A stretch of DNA of 64,000 nucleotides from the NCBI GenBank assembly GCA_947473805.1, contig CANJGB010000007.1, forward strand, positions 1 to 64,000. The letters run 5' to 3'. Below the pieces are notes generated by a model. It ran no database searches, was not told the origin of the DNA, and saw nothing but the letters and a program-made list of their open reading frames with translations. The number at the start of each line of letters is the position of its first letter. The first letter of the stretch is position 1. Source of the DNA: Alphaproteobacteria bacterium. Lineage in GTDB: Bacteria; Pseudomonadota; Alphaproteobacteria; Ferrovibrionales; Ferrovibrionaceae. Of this stretch, positions 26,918 to 36,470 are shown piece after piece. Position numbers and translations under genes: made by a program.

Positions 26918-29440
26918 ATGAACGGCTGGGTGGTCGCGGCCCGCTTCGCCCGCCGCGAGTTGCGCGGGGGCTTGCGCGGCTTCCGCATCTTCATCGCCTG
27001 CCTGGCGCTTGGCGTTGCCGCCATTGCCGGCGTCGGCTCGCTGGCATCGGGCATCGTCGCCGGGCTCAGCAGCGACGGCCGCGCGCTGCTGGGTGGCGAT
27101 ATCGAACTGCGGCTGACCCATCGCACCGCGTCGCCCGAGGAGCGCGACTGGCTGGCCGGCCGCGGCGCTGTTTCGGAAATCGCGCAGATGCGCGCCATGG
27201 CGCACAATCCGGCCGGCGGTGGTCGCACGCTGGTCGAACTGAAGGCTATCGACAACGCCTATCCGCTCTACGGCGCGCCGGTCGTGCAGCCCGACCTGCC
27301 GCTGGCCCAGGTGCTGGCCGTGCGCAACGGCGTGCCCGGCGCCGTGGTCGATGAGACGCTGCTGATCCGCCTCAAGATCGGCACCGGCGACAGGATCACC
27401 GTCGGTGACGGCACATTCGAGGTGCGCGGTGTCCTGACCAAGGAGCCCGACCGCGCGACCGAGGCGCTGGCGCTGGGCCCGCGCGTGATGATCTCGCTCG
27501 ACGGCCTGCGCAGCACCAATCTCGTCGTGCCGGGCAGTCTCGTCACCTGGGCCTATCGCCTCGCTCTGCCGCCGGGCACGGATGCCGCCGTGGCGCAGCG
27601 TGACGCCACCGCCGCGTTTCCCGATGCCGGCTGGCGGCTACGCACCTGGCGCAACGGCAATCCCGGCCTGCAGCAATTCGTCGACCGCGTCGGCCTGTTC
27701 CTGGTGCTGATCGGCCTGACCGCCTTACTGGTCGGCGGCGTCGGCGTCGGCAACGCGGTCAAAAGCTATGTCGACAGCAAGACCTCGACCATCGCGACGC
27801 TGAAATGTCTGGGTGCCGAGGGCGGCTTCATCTTCCGCGTCTATCTGATCCAGGTCATGATTCTGGCCGCGGCCGGCATCGTCATCGGCCTCGTCATCGG
27901 TGCGGGCCTGCCGATCCTGCTGCTGTCGCTGTTCGGCGGCCTGCTGCCGTTGCCGGTCAAGATGGGCCTGTACCCCGCGCCGCTGGCGCTGGCGGCTTTG
28001 TACGGCGTCCTCATCGCGCTGGTTTTCGCGCTCTGGCCGCTGGCCCGCGCGCGCGAAGTGGCCCCTGCGGGCCTGTTCCGCGATCTCGTTGCCTCGGGTC
28101 GGCGTTGGCCCCGGCCGGTCTATGTCGCCGCCACGGCGGTGCTCATTGCCGCGCTCGCCGCCATCGCCATCCTGACGACGGACGAGCGCCGCTTCGCCGT
28201 CTGGTTCGTGCTCGGCGCGGCCGGCAGCTTCGCCATGCTGCATCTCGTGGCCCTGGGCCTGATGGCGCTGGCGCGCCGCGCCGGCCGGCCGCGCTGGACC
28301 TCGCTGCGCTTCGGCCTCGCCAATCTTTATCGCCCCGGTGCGTCCACCAGTGGCGTGGTCCTGTCGCTCGGCCTCGGCCTGACGCTGCTGGTCACCGTGG
28401 CCCTGATCCAGGGCAATCTGGCGCGGCAGATCCAGGACCGCCTGCCGACCGAGGCGCCGGCGTTTTTCTTCGTCGATATCCAGCCCGACCAGATCGACGC
28501 CGTCACCCGCGCCGTGCACGCCATTCCGGGCGCCGGCGAAATGGTCGACGTGCCGTCACTTCGCGGTCGCATCACCAGGGTGAACGGTGTGCCGGCCGAG
28601 CGCGCACGTGTTTCTTCCGACCAGCAATGGGTGCTGCGTGGCGACCGTGGCCTGACCTACAGTGCGACGCTGCCGGCGAACTCCACCCTGGTTGCGGGCG
28701 AATGGTGGCCGGCGGACTATGCCGGCCCGCCGCTGGTCTCGTTGGAGATCGAGGCGGCCAAGGGCATGGGTGTCGGCATGGGCGACACCATTGCCGTCAA
28801 CGTGCTGGGGCGCGAGATCGAGGCCCGCATCGCCAATCTGCGCAAGGTCGAGTGGGGCAGCTTCTCGCTGAATTTCGTCATCGTCTTCTCGCCCAATGCG
28901 CTGGCCGGCGCGCCGCGCACCCACCTGGCCACCGTCAAGGCCGACCCGAAGGCCGAGGAGGCGGTCTTCCGTACCGTCACCGACCTCTACCCCAACATCA
29001 CCGCCATCCGGGTCAAGGAAGCGCTGGAACAGGTCAACGGCCTGCTGGGCCAGATCGGCCTCGCCATCCGCGCCGCCGCCGCCGTTACCCTGCTGGCTGG
29101 CGTGCTGGTCCTGGCCGGCGCGATCATTGCCGGCCGCCGGGCGCGGACCCGCGATGCCGTCCTGCTCAAGGTCCTGGGCGCAACCCGGGCCGAAGTGCTG
29201 CGGATCTACATGGTCGAATATGCGCTGCTGGGCCTCGTCACCGCGGTCATTGCCGGGGGGCTGGGCTGGCTGGCATCCTGGCTGGTGATCACCCAGATCA
29301 TGAAGACCGCCTGGGTCGCCCTGCCGCTGACGCTGCTGGTCACCGCCCTGGCCAGCATGGCGGTAACGGTGGCATTTGGTCTCGCCGGCACCTGGCGGAC
29401 CCTCAGCCAGGCCCCGGCCCGGGTTTTGCGCCAGAATTAG
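26918..29440 (+). CDS. ybbP: FtsX-like ABC transporter permease, YbbP type
   Basis: The 840-residue protein has an N-terminal membrane helix, a MacB-type periplasmic core with SSDGRALLGGDIELRL, then a helix cluster around residues 260-400. A further helix bundle near 390-470 and a second periplasmic block follow. A final FtsX-type four-helix group starts near 700 (AAAAVTLLAGVLVLAGAII and VLLKVLGATRAEV). That two-unit, ten-helix layout matches YbbP. The YbbA-YbbP-TesA set has an unproven role in lipid or envelope handling. ATG 26918 lies four bases after ybbA; an earlier overlapping ATG at 26882 is possible. Confidence 0.9.
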   Translation: MNGWVVAARFARRELRGGLRGFRIFIACLALGVAAIAGVGSLASGIVAGLSSDGRALLGGDIELRLTHRTASPEERDWLAGRGAVSEIAQMRAMAHNPAGGGRTLVELKAIDNAYPLYGAPVVQPDLPLAQVLAVRNGVPGAVVDETLLIRLKIGTGDRITVGDGTFEVRGVLTKEPDRATEALALGPRVMISLDGLRSTNLVVPGSLVTWAYRLALPPGTDAAVAQRDATAAFPDAGWRLRTWRNGNPGLQQFVDRVGLFLVLIGLTALLVGGVGVGNAVKSYVDSKTSTIATLKCLGAEGGFIFRVYLIQVMILAAAGIVIGLVIGAGLPILLLSLFGGLLPLPVKMGLYPAPLALAALYGVLIALVFALWPLARAREVAPAGLFRDLVASGRRWPRPVYVAATAVLIAALAAIAILTTDERRFAVWFVLGAAGSFAMLHLVALGLMALARRAGRPRWTSLRFGLANLYRPGASTSGVVLSLGLGLTLLVTVALIQGNLARQIQDRLPTEAPAFFFVDIQPDQIDAVTRAVHAIPGAGEMVDVPSLRGRITRVNGVPAERARVSSDQQWVLRGDRGLTYSATLPANSTLVAGEWWPADYAGPPLVSLEIEAAKGMGVGMGDTIAVNVLGREIEARIANLRKVEWGSFSLNFVIVFSPNALAGAPRTHLATVKADPKAEEAVFRTVTDLYPNITAIRVKEALEQVNGLLGQIGLAIRAAAAVTLLAGVLVLAGAIIAGRRARTRDAVLLKVLGATRAEVLRIYMVEYALLGLVTAVIAGGLGWLASWLVITQIMKTAWVALPLTLLVTALASMAVTVAFGLAGTWRTLSQAPARVLRQN

Positions 29441-29552
29441 CCATTCGGGACCAGGGGACAGTCCTGCGACGATAGGTCGCGAATCAGCTTGTATTCTCCC
29501 CCTTGCCCCCCAATATGTGCCCGCAGGGAGACAACCAACGGAGACCGCCCAC

Positions 29553-30248
29553 ATGGCTACCCAGTTCAATCGTTACGGCGCCGTCGGCGGCACCGCCAGC
29601 CAGGCGGTCGTCGACCAGGCGCTGCGTTCGTACATGCTGCGCGTCTACAACCTCATGGGTTCGGGTCTCGCCCTCTCGGGCGTCGTGGCCCTGCTGACCT
29701 ATCAGGCCGGTCTGTTCCAGTACGGCATCATTGGCTCCATTGCCGCCTTCGTGGTGATGATGGTCATGAGCTTCGGCATCAACAAAATGTCGGCCGGTAC
29801 GCTGGGTGTTCTCTACTGGGTCTTCACCGCGTTGCTCGGCCTTGGCCTCAGCGGCATCTTCGCCGTCTATGGCCTCGGCGATATCGGCAGGGTGTTCTTC
29901 ATCACCGCCGCCACCTTCGGCGCGATGAGCCTGTACGGCTACACCACGAAGCGCGACCTCAGCGCCATGGGCAGTTTCCTGTTCATGGGCCTGATCGGCG
30001 TCGTCATTGCCAGCATCGTCAACATCTTCCTTGCCAGCTCGATGCTGCAGTTCGCGATCTCGATCATCGGCGTGCTGGTCTTCACGGGCCTGACCGCGTT
30101 CGATACCCAGCGCATCAAGGTCGAGTTCAACGAGTCCAACCCGTCGGAAGTGACTAACAAGCAGGCCATTTTCGGCGCGGTGTCGCTCTACCTGAACTTC
30201 GTCAACCTGTTCCAGCTGCTGCTCAGCCTCATCGGCAACCGGAACTAG
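29553..30248 (+). CDS. Bax inhibitor-1 / YccA family membrane protein
   Basis: The 231-residue protein has seven hydrophobic segments and the BI-1 signature block, GLTAFDTQRIKVEFNES near the end with its conserved aspartate, plus SGIFAVYGLGDIGRVFFITA. Family members are pH-sensitive calcium-leak channels or FtsH-associated YccA-like proteins. A GGAGA site lies before ATG 29553. The gene is followed by a strong intrinsic terminator at 30293-30329. The 112 bp upstream show no clear promoter. Confidence 0.92.
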   Translation: MATQFNRYGAVGGTASQAVVDQALRSYMLRVYNLMGSGLALSGVVALLTYQAGLFQYGIIGSIAAFVVMMVMSFGINKMSAGTLGVLYWVFTALLGLGLSGIFAVYGLGDIGRVFFITAATFGAMSLYGYTTKRDLSAMGSFLFMGLIGVVIASIVNIFLASSMLQFAISIIGVLVFTGLTAFDTQRIKVEFNESNPSEVTNKQAIFGAVSLYLNFVNLFQLLLSLIGNRN

Positions 30249-30292
30249 GCGAATCGGCGCAATAGCGCCGTCCCGCCAACGACCCTAAAATG

Positions 30293-30329
30293 AGGCGCCC
30301 GGTGGATTTCCGCCGGGCGCCTTTTCTTT
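30293..30329 (+). terminator. Rho-independent terminator after the BI-1 gene
   Basis: A ten-base-pair stem AGGCGCCCGG/CCGGGCGCCT with a ten-base loop is followed by TTTCTTTG. It lies 45 bases after the BI-1 stop and ends about a dozen bases before the ATG of the MlrC gene. The downstream gene must therefore be read through it or be started within the gap. Confidence 0.88.
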
Positions 30330-30341
30330 GGGGTTTCGCCG

Positions 30342-31820
30342 ATGCGCCTGCTCATCGCCATGATGAAGCACGAGACGAACACCTTCTCGCCCATCGTCAC
30401 GGACTGGGCGCGGTTCGACTCCTGGGGCGCCTATCAGGGCGGCGACGTCATCAGCGCGTTCGAGCACACTGGCATGCCGGTCGGCGCCTATATCGAACTG
30501 GCCCGCGCGGAGAACGCTGAGATCGTCACCCCCATGGCGGCCGAAGCCATGCCGTCCGGCATTGTCACCGCCGATGCGTATCGCCGCCTGACCGAGCCCA
30601 TTCTCGAGGCCGTCGCGCGCGGCGGCTTCGATGCTGCGCTGCTCGACCTGCACGGCGCCATGGTGGCCGAAACGACCGACGACGGCGAAGGCACGCTGCT
30701 GGAATCGATCCGGCGGCTGGCGCCCAACCTGCCCATCGCGGTCACCTGCGACCTGCACTGCAACCTGACCCGCCGCATGGTCGAGAACTGCACCGCTTTG
30801 ATCGGCTACAAGACCTATCCCCATATCGACATGCACAAGGTGGCGCGTCAGGTCGGCCGCATCGTGCTGGACAGCGTGGCGGGGAAGACGGCGCCGGTCA
30901 TGGCGTGGGGCAACGCCCCGCTGCTGTCGCAGACCCTGTGCCAGGGCACGGCGGATGAGCCGATGCGCACCCTCATCGCCATGACGCGCGAGGCCGAGAA
31001 GGATGGTCTGCTCGCCGCAACGGTGTTCGGCGGCTTTCCGCTGGCCGACATGCCCGATGCCGGCAGTTCAGCCGTGGTGGTTGCCGATGGCGATGCCGCC
31101 CAGGCCGCCGCCGTACGCGACGGCCTGGTCGCCGCCCTGTGGGAACGCCGCGCCGACTTCATCTACAAGCCCGAGCCATTGCGCGATGCGGTGGCGCGCG
31201 CCGCGAAACTGACCGATGGTCCCGTCATCCTGCTCGACCATGCCGACAATTGCGGCTCCGGCGGCACCCAGGACGTGATGACGGTGGTCGAGGAGGTGAT
31301 CCGCCAGGGGCTGGAGGGCGTCGCCGTCGCCGCCGTCTGGGATCCCGAGGCGGTGCGTCGCATGCAGGCCGCCGGCATCGGCGCGACAATTACCCTCGAC
31401 CTGGGCGGCAAGACCGACATGCCGTCGATCGGCGAGCGGGGGCAGCCGCTCAGCGTCACCGGCCGGGTGCGCACGCTGACCGATGGCGAATGGGTGGTGC
31501 AGGGGCCGATGTACACCGGCGTGCGGGTCCATATGGGACCCAGCGCCGTGTTCGATACCGGCAAGGTCAAGATCGTGGTGGTCAGCCGCCACCACGAACC
31601 ATGGGATACCGGCGTGTTCACCTCGATGGGCATCCTGCCGGAGCACCAGCGCTACCTGTTGCTGAAGTCGCGCATCCACTACCGCGCGGGCTTCGCAGCG
31701 CTGGCCAAGGCGACACTGCGTCTGGACGGCAGCGGCGTGACAACGTCAGACAATTCGAAACTGCAGTTCCGCAAGTTGCGCCGGCCGATCTACCCGCTCG
31801 ACCGCATCAACGAGCCGTAA
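30342..31820 (+). CDS. M81-family metallopeptidase (MlrC-like)
   Basis: The 492-residue protein matches MlrC, the zinc enzyme that finishes microcystin breakdown. N-terminal features are the KHETNTFSP start, LLDLHGAMVAE and TCDLHCNLTRRMV, which provide Asp/His ligands. The C-terminal domain has LLDHADNCGSGGTQDVMTVV and VVVSRHHEPWDTGVF. Most members are in organisms that do not meet microcystin and are thought to hydrolyse other small peptides or amides. A GGGG site overlaps the tail of the preceding terminator. Confidence 0.9.
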   Translation: MRLLIAMMKHETNTFSPIVTDWARFDSWGAYQGGDVISAFEHTGMPVGAYIELARAENAEIVTPMAAEAMPSGIVTADAYRRLTEPILEAVARGGFDAALLDLHGAMVAETTDDGEGTLLESIRRLAPNLPIAVTCDLHCNLTRRMVENCTALIGYKTYPHIDMHKVARQVGRIVLDSVAGKTAPVMAWGNAPLLSQTLCQGTADEPMRTLIAMTREAEKDGLLAATVFGGFPLADMPDAGSSAVVVADGDAAQAAAVRDGLVAALWERRADFIYKPEPLRDAVARAAKLTDGPVILLDHADNCGSGGTQDVMTVVEEVIRQGLEGVAVAAVWDPEAVRRMQAAGIGATITLDLGGKTDMPSIGERGQPLSVTGRVRTLTDGEWVVQGPMYTGVRVHMGPSAVFDTGKVKIVVVSRHHEPWDTGVFTSMGILPEHQRYLLLKSRIHYRAGFAALAKATLRLDGSGVTTSDNSKLQFRKLRRPIYPLDRINEP

Positions 31821-31836
31821 GGCCGCAAGGTAGATA

Positions 31837-31909
31837 CGTCATGCCCGGGCTTGTCCCGGGCATCTGATGCCATCGGCCAAAGATGGCCGGAACAAGTCCG
31901 GCCATGACG
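31837..31909. repeat. paired-hairpin intergenic element
   Basis: Two hairpins sit side by side between convergent genes: ATGCCCGGG/CCCGGGCAT around CTTGT, and TGGCCGGA/TCCGGCCA around ACAAG. The ends CGTCATG and CATGACG mirror each other, so the whole is also one large inverted repeat. Elements of this look recur between genes in many alphaproteobacteria. No second copy was noticed in this window. It may end transcription from both sides. Confidence 0.75.
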
Positions 31910-31926
31910 ACGTGGGAAGCGGCGGC

Positions 31927-33048
31927 TCAGCCGCCCTTCTTCTCGTCCTTCGGCTCGTCCAGGATCATGTCGGACAGCTTGCGGGTGAAGCCGTCCGCCA
32001 GGCCGTTCGGCATCTGGTAGGCCCAGCCGGCGACGCGCTTCGCTATCGTCTCGGCTTCCTTCTTCACGGCGTCCGGGTCGGCCTTGGCCTCCTCCTTCTT
32101 GCCGTCCTTCTCCACCGCCTCGGGCTTGTAGGCGGCGGCGCGCTCGGCGTTGAACGCCGCCTCGAACGTCGACCAAAGCTTGCCGTCGACCGTCGACGTG
32201 CGCACGGTGACATCGAGTCCGTCCAGCGTCCGGTACCTGGCGACGACCCGGTCCTTCAACGCGATCTGGTCGGCCTTCTTCACGTCGTCGAAGGTCAGAT
32301 AGTCCAGGCCGCCGGTGATACGGGTGATCTCGTAGTCCGACTTCAGCCGCTTGCCGGCCGCAAGCGGAGTGGCAAGCTTGAATTCTTTCGGCTTGTCGGC
32401 ATCGCGCACGATCTTCACGACCGGCTCGTTGCCCGGCTGGCTGATTTCGACATCCAGCATGCGGTCGCGCGACAGGCGGCTGATGCTGGTATCGACCCAG
32501 CGCATGATCTCCGGCTGGGGCGACAGGCGCGCACTGGCCAGCAGCGACTGCTTCTCGCCCGGCCGGCGGACATAGATCTCGCCCGGCTTGCCGGCCACTT
32601 CCTGTTCCTTGACCTTGCCCAGGATCAGCGTGGCCAGCACGGCGTCCTTGGCATCCTTCAGTACGACGCCGACCGCATCGGGCGTATCCTTGCCCGGATC
32701 GCCGACACCCAGGCGGTTGTAATTGGCCGGGTTGTCGGTACGCGGCTCCAGCACGCGCAGTTCGGCCATGCCGACCACGGTCTTCTTCACCTGGTTCGGA
32801 TCGGCCGGGTGACCGGCGCGGTCGGGCACCACCCACACATCGCCCTGGCGCACGATCTTGAAGCTGTTGTTCTGCCCGGTGACACCGATCTCGGCGACGT
32901 CGTTCACCCTGGCCGTCAGGCCCGGCAGGACGGCGCCGCCGCCCTGGTCCGCCTTCGTCACGGTCTGGTCATGCCATACCGTCCACGCCGCGCCGGCCGC
33001 CACCACGACGGTGGCGCCGACCAGGATCGCCCAGCTTGTCGACCGCAT
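31927..33048 (-). CDS. DUF4340 domain protein of a Gld-like ABC system
   Basis: The 373-residue protein has an N-terminal anchor helix (about residues 7-24) and a periplasmic DUF4340 region. That region repeats strand-rich blocks such as VVVPDRAGHPADPNQVKKTV, a LRVLEPRTDNPANYNRLGV segment and WVDTSISRLSRDRMLDVEI. A lysine-glutamate-rich stretch lies near 320. DUF4340 proteins accompany GldG-like genes in many bacteria. It is the last gene of a four-gene minus-strand operon and lies 14 bp after the GldG-like gene. The biological role is unknown. Confidence 0.82.
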   Translation of the reverse strand: MRSTSWAILVGATVVVAAGAAWTVWHDQTVTKADQGGGAVLPGLTARVNDVAEIGVTGQNNSFKIVRQGDVWVVPDRAGHPADPNQVKKTVVGMAELRVLEPRTDNPANYNRLGVGDPGKDTPDAVGVVLKDAKDAVLATLILGKVKEQEVAGKPGEIYVRRPGEKQSLLASARLSPQPEIMRWVDTSISRLSRDRMLDVEISQPGNEPVVKIVRDADKPKEFKLATPLAAGKRLKSDYEITRITGGLDYLTFDDVKKADQIALKDRVVARYRTLDGLDVTVRTSTVDGKLWSTFEAAFNAERAAAYKPEAVEKDGKKEEAKADPDAVKKEAETIAKRVAGWAYQMPNGLADGFTRKLSDMILDEPKDEKKGG

Positions 33049-33062
33049 TGCTGCCTCCGCTT

Positions 33063-34985
33063 CTAGTGCCGCGCCACGCGGCGCTGCCGGCTCTTGCGCC
33101 GCGCGATCGCCATGACCAGCGCGAACAGGCCGACCAGGATCGGCATCAGGCCGATATTGACGAACTTCACCCAGGTCTCGACGCGCTGGATGTCCTTGTT
33201 CAGGTCACGCTGCACCTGGCGCAGTTCCTGGCGGGTCTTCACCAGTTGCTGGCGGAAGCCGTCAATGGCCGACTGCTCCTCGGCGCTCAGCAGTGCATTG
33301 GTGCCGCCTTGGTTCTTCGACTGCAGGTCGCCGATCTTGCGCTCGGTCTCCTGCAATTCCTTGCGCAGGCCCTGTTCGCGCGCGGCGAACGCCTGGCTGG
33401 CCTCGCGGCGCAGCTGCTCGACACGCTCGAACGGGCGCAGGGAGCGGCCGCGGCTGCGCAGGCTGATCAGGTCGTTCGATCCCGCCAGGTTGTCGATTGC
33501 GTTGACCAGCATGTCGCCATTGGCGGCGATCGGCACCATCAGGCGCTGGCCCATCAGGTCCTGGTCGCGGACCCAGAAGCGGTCCTCGATCATGTCGGCA
33601 TCGGCCACGACGATGATGTTCACCGGGCCCTTGCTCTCGGCCAGGTGCGGCGCATCCGGCTCGGCCGGCTTGCCATCGTCCTTCTTCTCTTCCTCTTTCT
33701 TCTCGCCCGCGGGACGGCCCTCGGGGAACGCGCTCTTGACCGGGCCGGTGACACGCGCCGCCAGGGTGTAGCGTTCGCCGCTGGCCTTGAACGCGGCCAG
33801 GAGGCCCGGCGGATCGGGCTGCGTCTGCACCTTCTCTACCGGCAGCAGCATGGCGCGGTCGGACGAGGTGATCAGCGGGGTGAACGTCGTGGTCGCGCCC
33901 GGCTTCGCCTTCAGGGCGCCGGACGTGGCCATGTTAACGCCGTTCAGCTGGCCGGTGATCACGTCGCTGCGCGACAGGTTTTCCGCCGGCACCGCCAGCC
34001 ACGCGATGTAGTCCACCACCTGGCGTGGGCCCATCTGGACCTTCTGCGCCATGCCGGCATCGCCCACGACCTGCTTCGGGTCGAAATCGACGCCCCAGGC
34101 GGTGAACAGTTCCGGCAGGTTCGAGCTCTGGTCGCTGCCCGGCTGCGGCGGCTGGCCGGTCATCGGGTCGGGCATCATCGCCGCGCTCTCGTCGAACGGA
34201 TCGACGAAGGCGATGACACGGCCGCCGCGCAGGGCGAACTGGTCGATGGCGTACAGCGTCGCCGTGCTCAGGTTGCGCGGATGCACCAGCACCAGCACGC
34301 CGATGTTGTCATCGATCTTGGTGACACCGCCGTCCAGCGACTTGATCTCGAAGAACTGGCGCAGCTGCTGCATGATCGCGTAGGGGCGCGACTGGCCGCG
34401 CATCGCCGCCATCATGCCGCCCGGGCCGAACTGCAGCGGCAGCGCTGTCAGCAGGCCAACGACCGGCTTCTTCGGCGCGCTCAGCGCGTAGATCAGCTTG
34501 GTCAGGTCGTATTCCAGGAACTCTTCCCGCTCCATCTGGAAGAACGGGACCACTTCCTGCGCGTCGACCGAATTGGTGCCGACAAGGCCGAAGTAGAAGC
34601 TGCGGCCGTCGCGGTCGATGCCCTGCACGCCGGCCTGGACCGCGCGGTCCTCGGCGTCCGAGAAGGGTTCCGGATCGATCACTTCCAGCTTGATGCGGCC
34701 GTTCGAGCGCGAGGCGAACTGGCCCAGCAGCTCGCGCACGCGGTCGGCATAGGTCGCCAGCTGCGGCACGTCATTGGCCATCGACTTCGAGAAGAACAGG
34801 CGCAGGCGGATCGGCTCCTGCAGGTTCTTCAGCAGGTTCTTGGAACCGTCCGACAGCGTGTAGAGGCGGTTCGCCGTCAGGTCGAGCCGCGCGTCGTCCA
34901 GGGCGTACTTGGCCAGGATGTTCAGGCCGAAGAACAGCACGACGGCGAGCAGGACACCGGTGCCGGTGAGGAGTTTCTTGTTCAT
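33063..34985 (-). CDS. GldG-like ABC-associated auxiliary membrane protein
   Basis: The 640-residue protein has a membrane helix at each end (residues 5-25 and about 610-630). Between them is a large extracytoplasmic domain of the GldG type with LTANRLYTLSDGSKNLLKNL, the LRLFFSKSMANDVPQLATYA segment and the Rossmann-like VLVLVHPRNLSTATLYAIDQ. A coiled-coil region runs around 530-600. GldG was named for Bacteroidota gliding, but alphaproteobacterial relatives have no established role. ATG 34985 was chosen over an upstream in-frame start. It follows the permease by 10 bp. Confidence 0.87.
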   Translation of the reverse strand: MNKKLLTGTGVLLAVVLFFGLNILAKYALDDARLDLTANRLYTLSDGSKNLLKNLQEPIRLRLFFSKSMANDVPQLATYADRVRELLGQFASRSNGRIKLEVIDPEPFSDAEDRAVQAGVQGIDRDGRSFYFGLVGTNSVDAQEVVPFFQMEREEFLEYDLTKLIYALSAPKKPVVGLLTALPLQFGPGGMMAAMRGQSRPYAIMQQLRQFFEIKSLDGGVTKIDDNIGVLVLVHPRNLSTATLYAIDQFALRGGRVIAFVDPFDESAAMMPDPMTGQPPQPGSDQSSNLPELFTAWGVDFDPKQVVGDAGMAQKVQMGPRQVVDYIAWLAVPAENLSRSDVITGQLNGVNMATSGALKAKPGATTTFTPLITSSDRAMLLPVEKVQTQPDPPGLLAAFKASGERYTLAARVTGPVKSAFPEGRPAGEKKEEEKKDDGKPAEPDAPHLAESKGPVNIIVVADADMIEDRFWVRDQDLMGQRLMVPIAANGDMLVNAIDNLAGSNDLISLRSRGRSLRPFERVEQLRREASQAFAAREQGLRKELQETERKIGDLQSKNQGGTNALLSAEEQSAIDGFRQQLVKTRQELRQVQRDLNKDIQRVETWVKFVNIGLMPILVGLFALVMAIARRKSRQRRVARH

Positions 34986-34995
34986 GGCGCGCGCC

Positions 34996-35730
34996 TTACC
35001 CGGCCTTGTTGGCGTCGACGACGACCGCGTTGGCAAACAGCCACAACGCGATCAGCGAGATGAAGAAGATCACGTCGCGCAGGTCGATCACGCCATCGGT
35101 GATGGCGCCGAAATGCTGCAGGAAGCTGAACGACGCAATGGCGTCCAGCACGACCTGCGGCGTCCAGCCGACGAAGAACGACGTGACCATGGGCGAGCCG
35201 GCGACACTGAACGCGAAGCAGACCACCACGCTGACGACGAAGGCGATGACCTGGTTCTTGGTCATCGCCGAGATGCAGCTGCCGATGGCTAGATAGCCGC
35301 CAGCCATCAGCAGAGAGCCGATATAGCCAGCCAGCACGACCCCATGGTCCGGACTTCCCAGCCAGCCGATGGTCAGCCACAGCGGGAAGGTCAGCGCCAG
35401 CGCGATGCCGGTAAAGGCCCACGCCGCCAGGAACTTGCCGAGGACGGCGGTGCCGATGCCGACCGGCAGGGTCAGCAGCAGTTCGATGGTGCCGCCCTTG
35501 CGCTCTTCCGCCCACAGCCGCATCGAGATCGCCGGCAGGAAGAACAGGTACAGCCACGGCAGGTACAGGAAGAAGGCCTTCAGGTCGGCCTGGCCGCGGG
35601 CGAAGAAATTGCCAACGAAGAAGGTGAAGATGCCCGTGACGAACAGGAACATCACGATGAACACGTACGCCAGCGGCGTCGCGAAGTAGCCGCCCAGCTC
35701 GCGGCGGAATACGGCGAACAGGTCCCTCAT
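34996..35730 (-). CDS. ABC-2 type transporter permease, GldF-like
   Basis: The 244-residue protein has six hydrophobic helices. It starts MRDLFAVFRRELGGYFATPL, the usual opening of GldF/ABC-2 permeases, and has the coupling segment LWAEERKGGTIELLLTLPV after helix 2. It would form the membrane channel with the ATPase encoded just upstream, whose stop it overlaps by four bases. The substrate is unknown. Confidence 0.9.
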   Translation of the reverse strand: MRDLFAVFRRELGGYFATPLAYVFIVMFLFVTGIFTFFVGNFFARGQADLKAFFLYLPWLYLFFLPAISMRLWAEERKGGTIELLLTLPVGIGTAVLGKFLAAWAFTGIALALTFPLWLTIGWLGSPDHGVVLAGYIGSLLMAGGYLAIGSCISAMTKNQVIAFVVSVVVCFAFSVAGSPMVTSFFVGWTPQVVLDAIASFSFLQHFGAITDGVIDLRDVIFFISLIALWLFANAVVVDANKAG

Positions 35731-36470
35731 GCTGCCGCTCCCGTGATCTGCCGGAATGCGGCGTCGAGCCGTCCGGGTTCAACCTGGAGATCGCCCAGCC
35801 GCCAGCCCTCGGCCTCGGGCCAGCCCTCGGCTACCAGCCGGCCGTGGCTGATAATGATGGCCCGGGTGCAGATCGCCTCGACCTCTTCCAGGATGTGGGT
35901 GGAAATGATGATCGCCTTCTCGGCCGCCATGCTGCCGATCAGGCCGCGCATTTCATGCTTCTGGTTCGGGTCCAGGCCGTCGGTCGGCTCGTCCAGCACC
36001 AGGATCGGCGGGTCATGCAAAATCGCCTGGGCCAGGCCGACGCGGCGCTTGTAGCCCTTCGACAGGGTGTCGATCGGCTGGTCCAGCACGTCGCCGATAT
36101 GGGTCTGCTCGATCACCAGGTCCAGCCGGCGGCGGCGCACGGGGCCGTCCAGGTGGCGGATGTCGGCAATGAAGTTCAGGAACTGGCGCGACGTCATGTC
36201 CGGATAGGCCGGTGCGCCTTCCGGCAGGTAGCCGATGTTGCGCTTGGCCTCGATCGGGTCCGCCACCACGTCGTAACCGCCGACATTGATTGCACCCGCG
36301 CTGGGCAGCAGGAAGCCGGTAATCATCTTCATTGTGGTCGACTTGCCGGCGCCGTTCGGCCCGAGGAAGCCGATCACCTCGCCCCTGCCGACACCAAAGC
36401 TGACGTCATCGACGGCCAAAAACGACCCGAACCGGCGCACCACATTGCGCACATCGACCATCGCTTCCAT
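35727..36470 (-). CDS. ABC transporter ATP-binding protein, GldA-like
   Basis: The 247-residue ATPase has Walker A GPNGAGKST, Q-loop-region GYLPEGAPAYPDMTSRQFLN, the CcmA/NatA-type signature LSKGYKRRVGLAQA, Walker B ILVLDEPTDGLDPNQ and the H-loop IIISTHILEEVE. The SKGY signature is typical of ABC-2 export ATPases including GldA. GGGGGGAGG lies seven bases before ATG 36470, deciding the start. It is first gene of the operon 36470-31927. Confidence 0.92.
   Translation of the reverse strand: MEAMVDVRNVVRRFGSFLAVDDVSFGVGRGEVIGFLGPNGAGKSTTMKMITGFLLPSAGAINVGGYDVVADPIEAKRNIGYLPEGAPAYPDMTSRQFLNFIADIRHLDGPVRRRRLDLVIEQTHIGDVLDQPIDTLSKGYKRRVGLAQAILHDPPILVLDEPTDGLDPNQKHEMRGLIGSMAAEKAIIISTHILEEVEAICTRAIIISHGRLVAEGWPEAEGWRLGDLQVEPGRLDAAFRQITGAAA

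Noticed and set aside
33036-35063. Long plus-strand open frame opposite the GldG-like gene
   Set aside because: It has no start signal or family likeness and mirrors codon bias of the real gene on the other strand.
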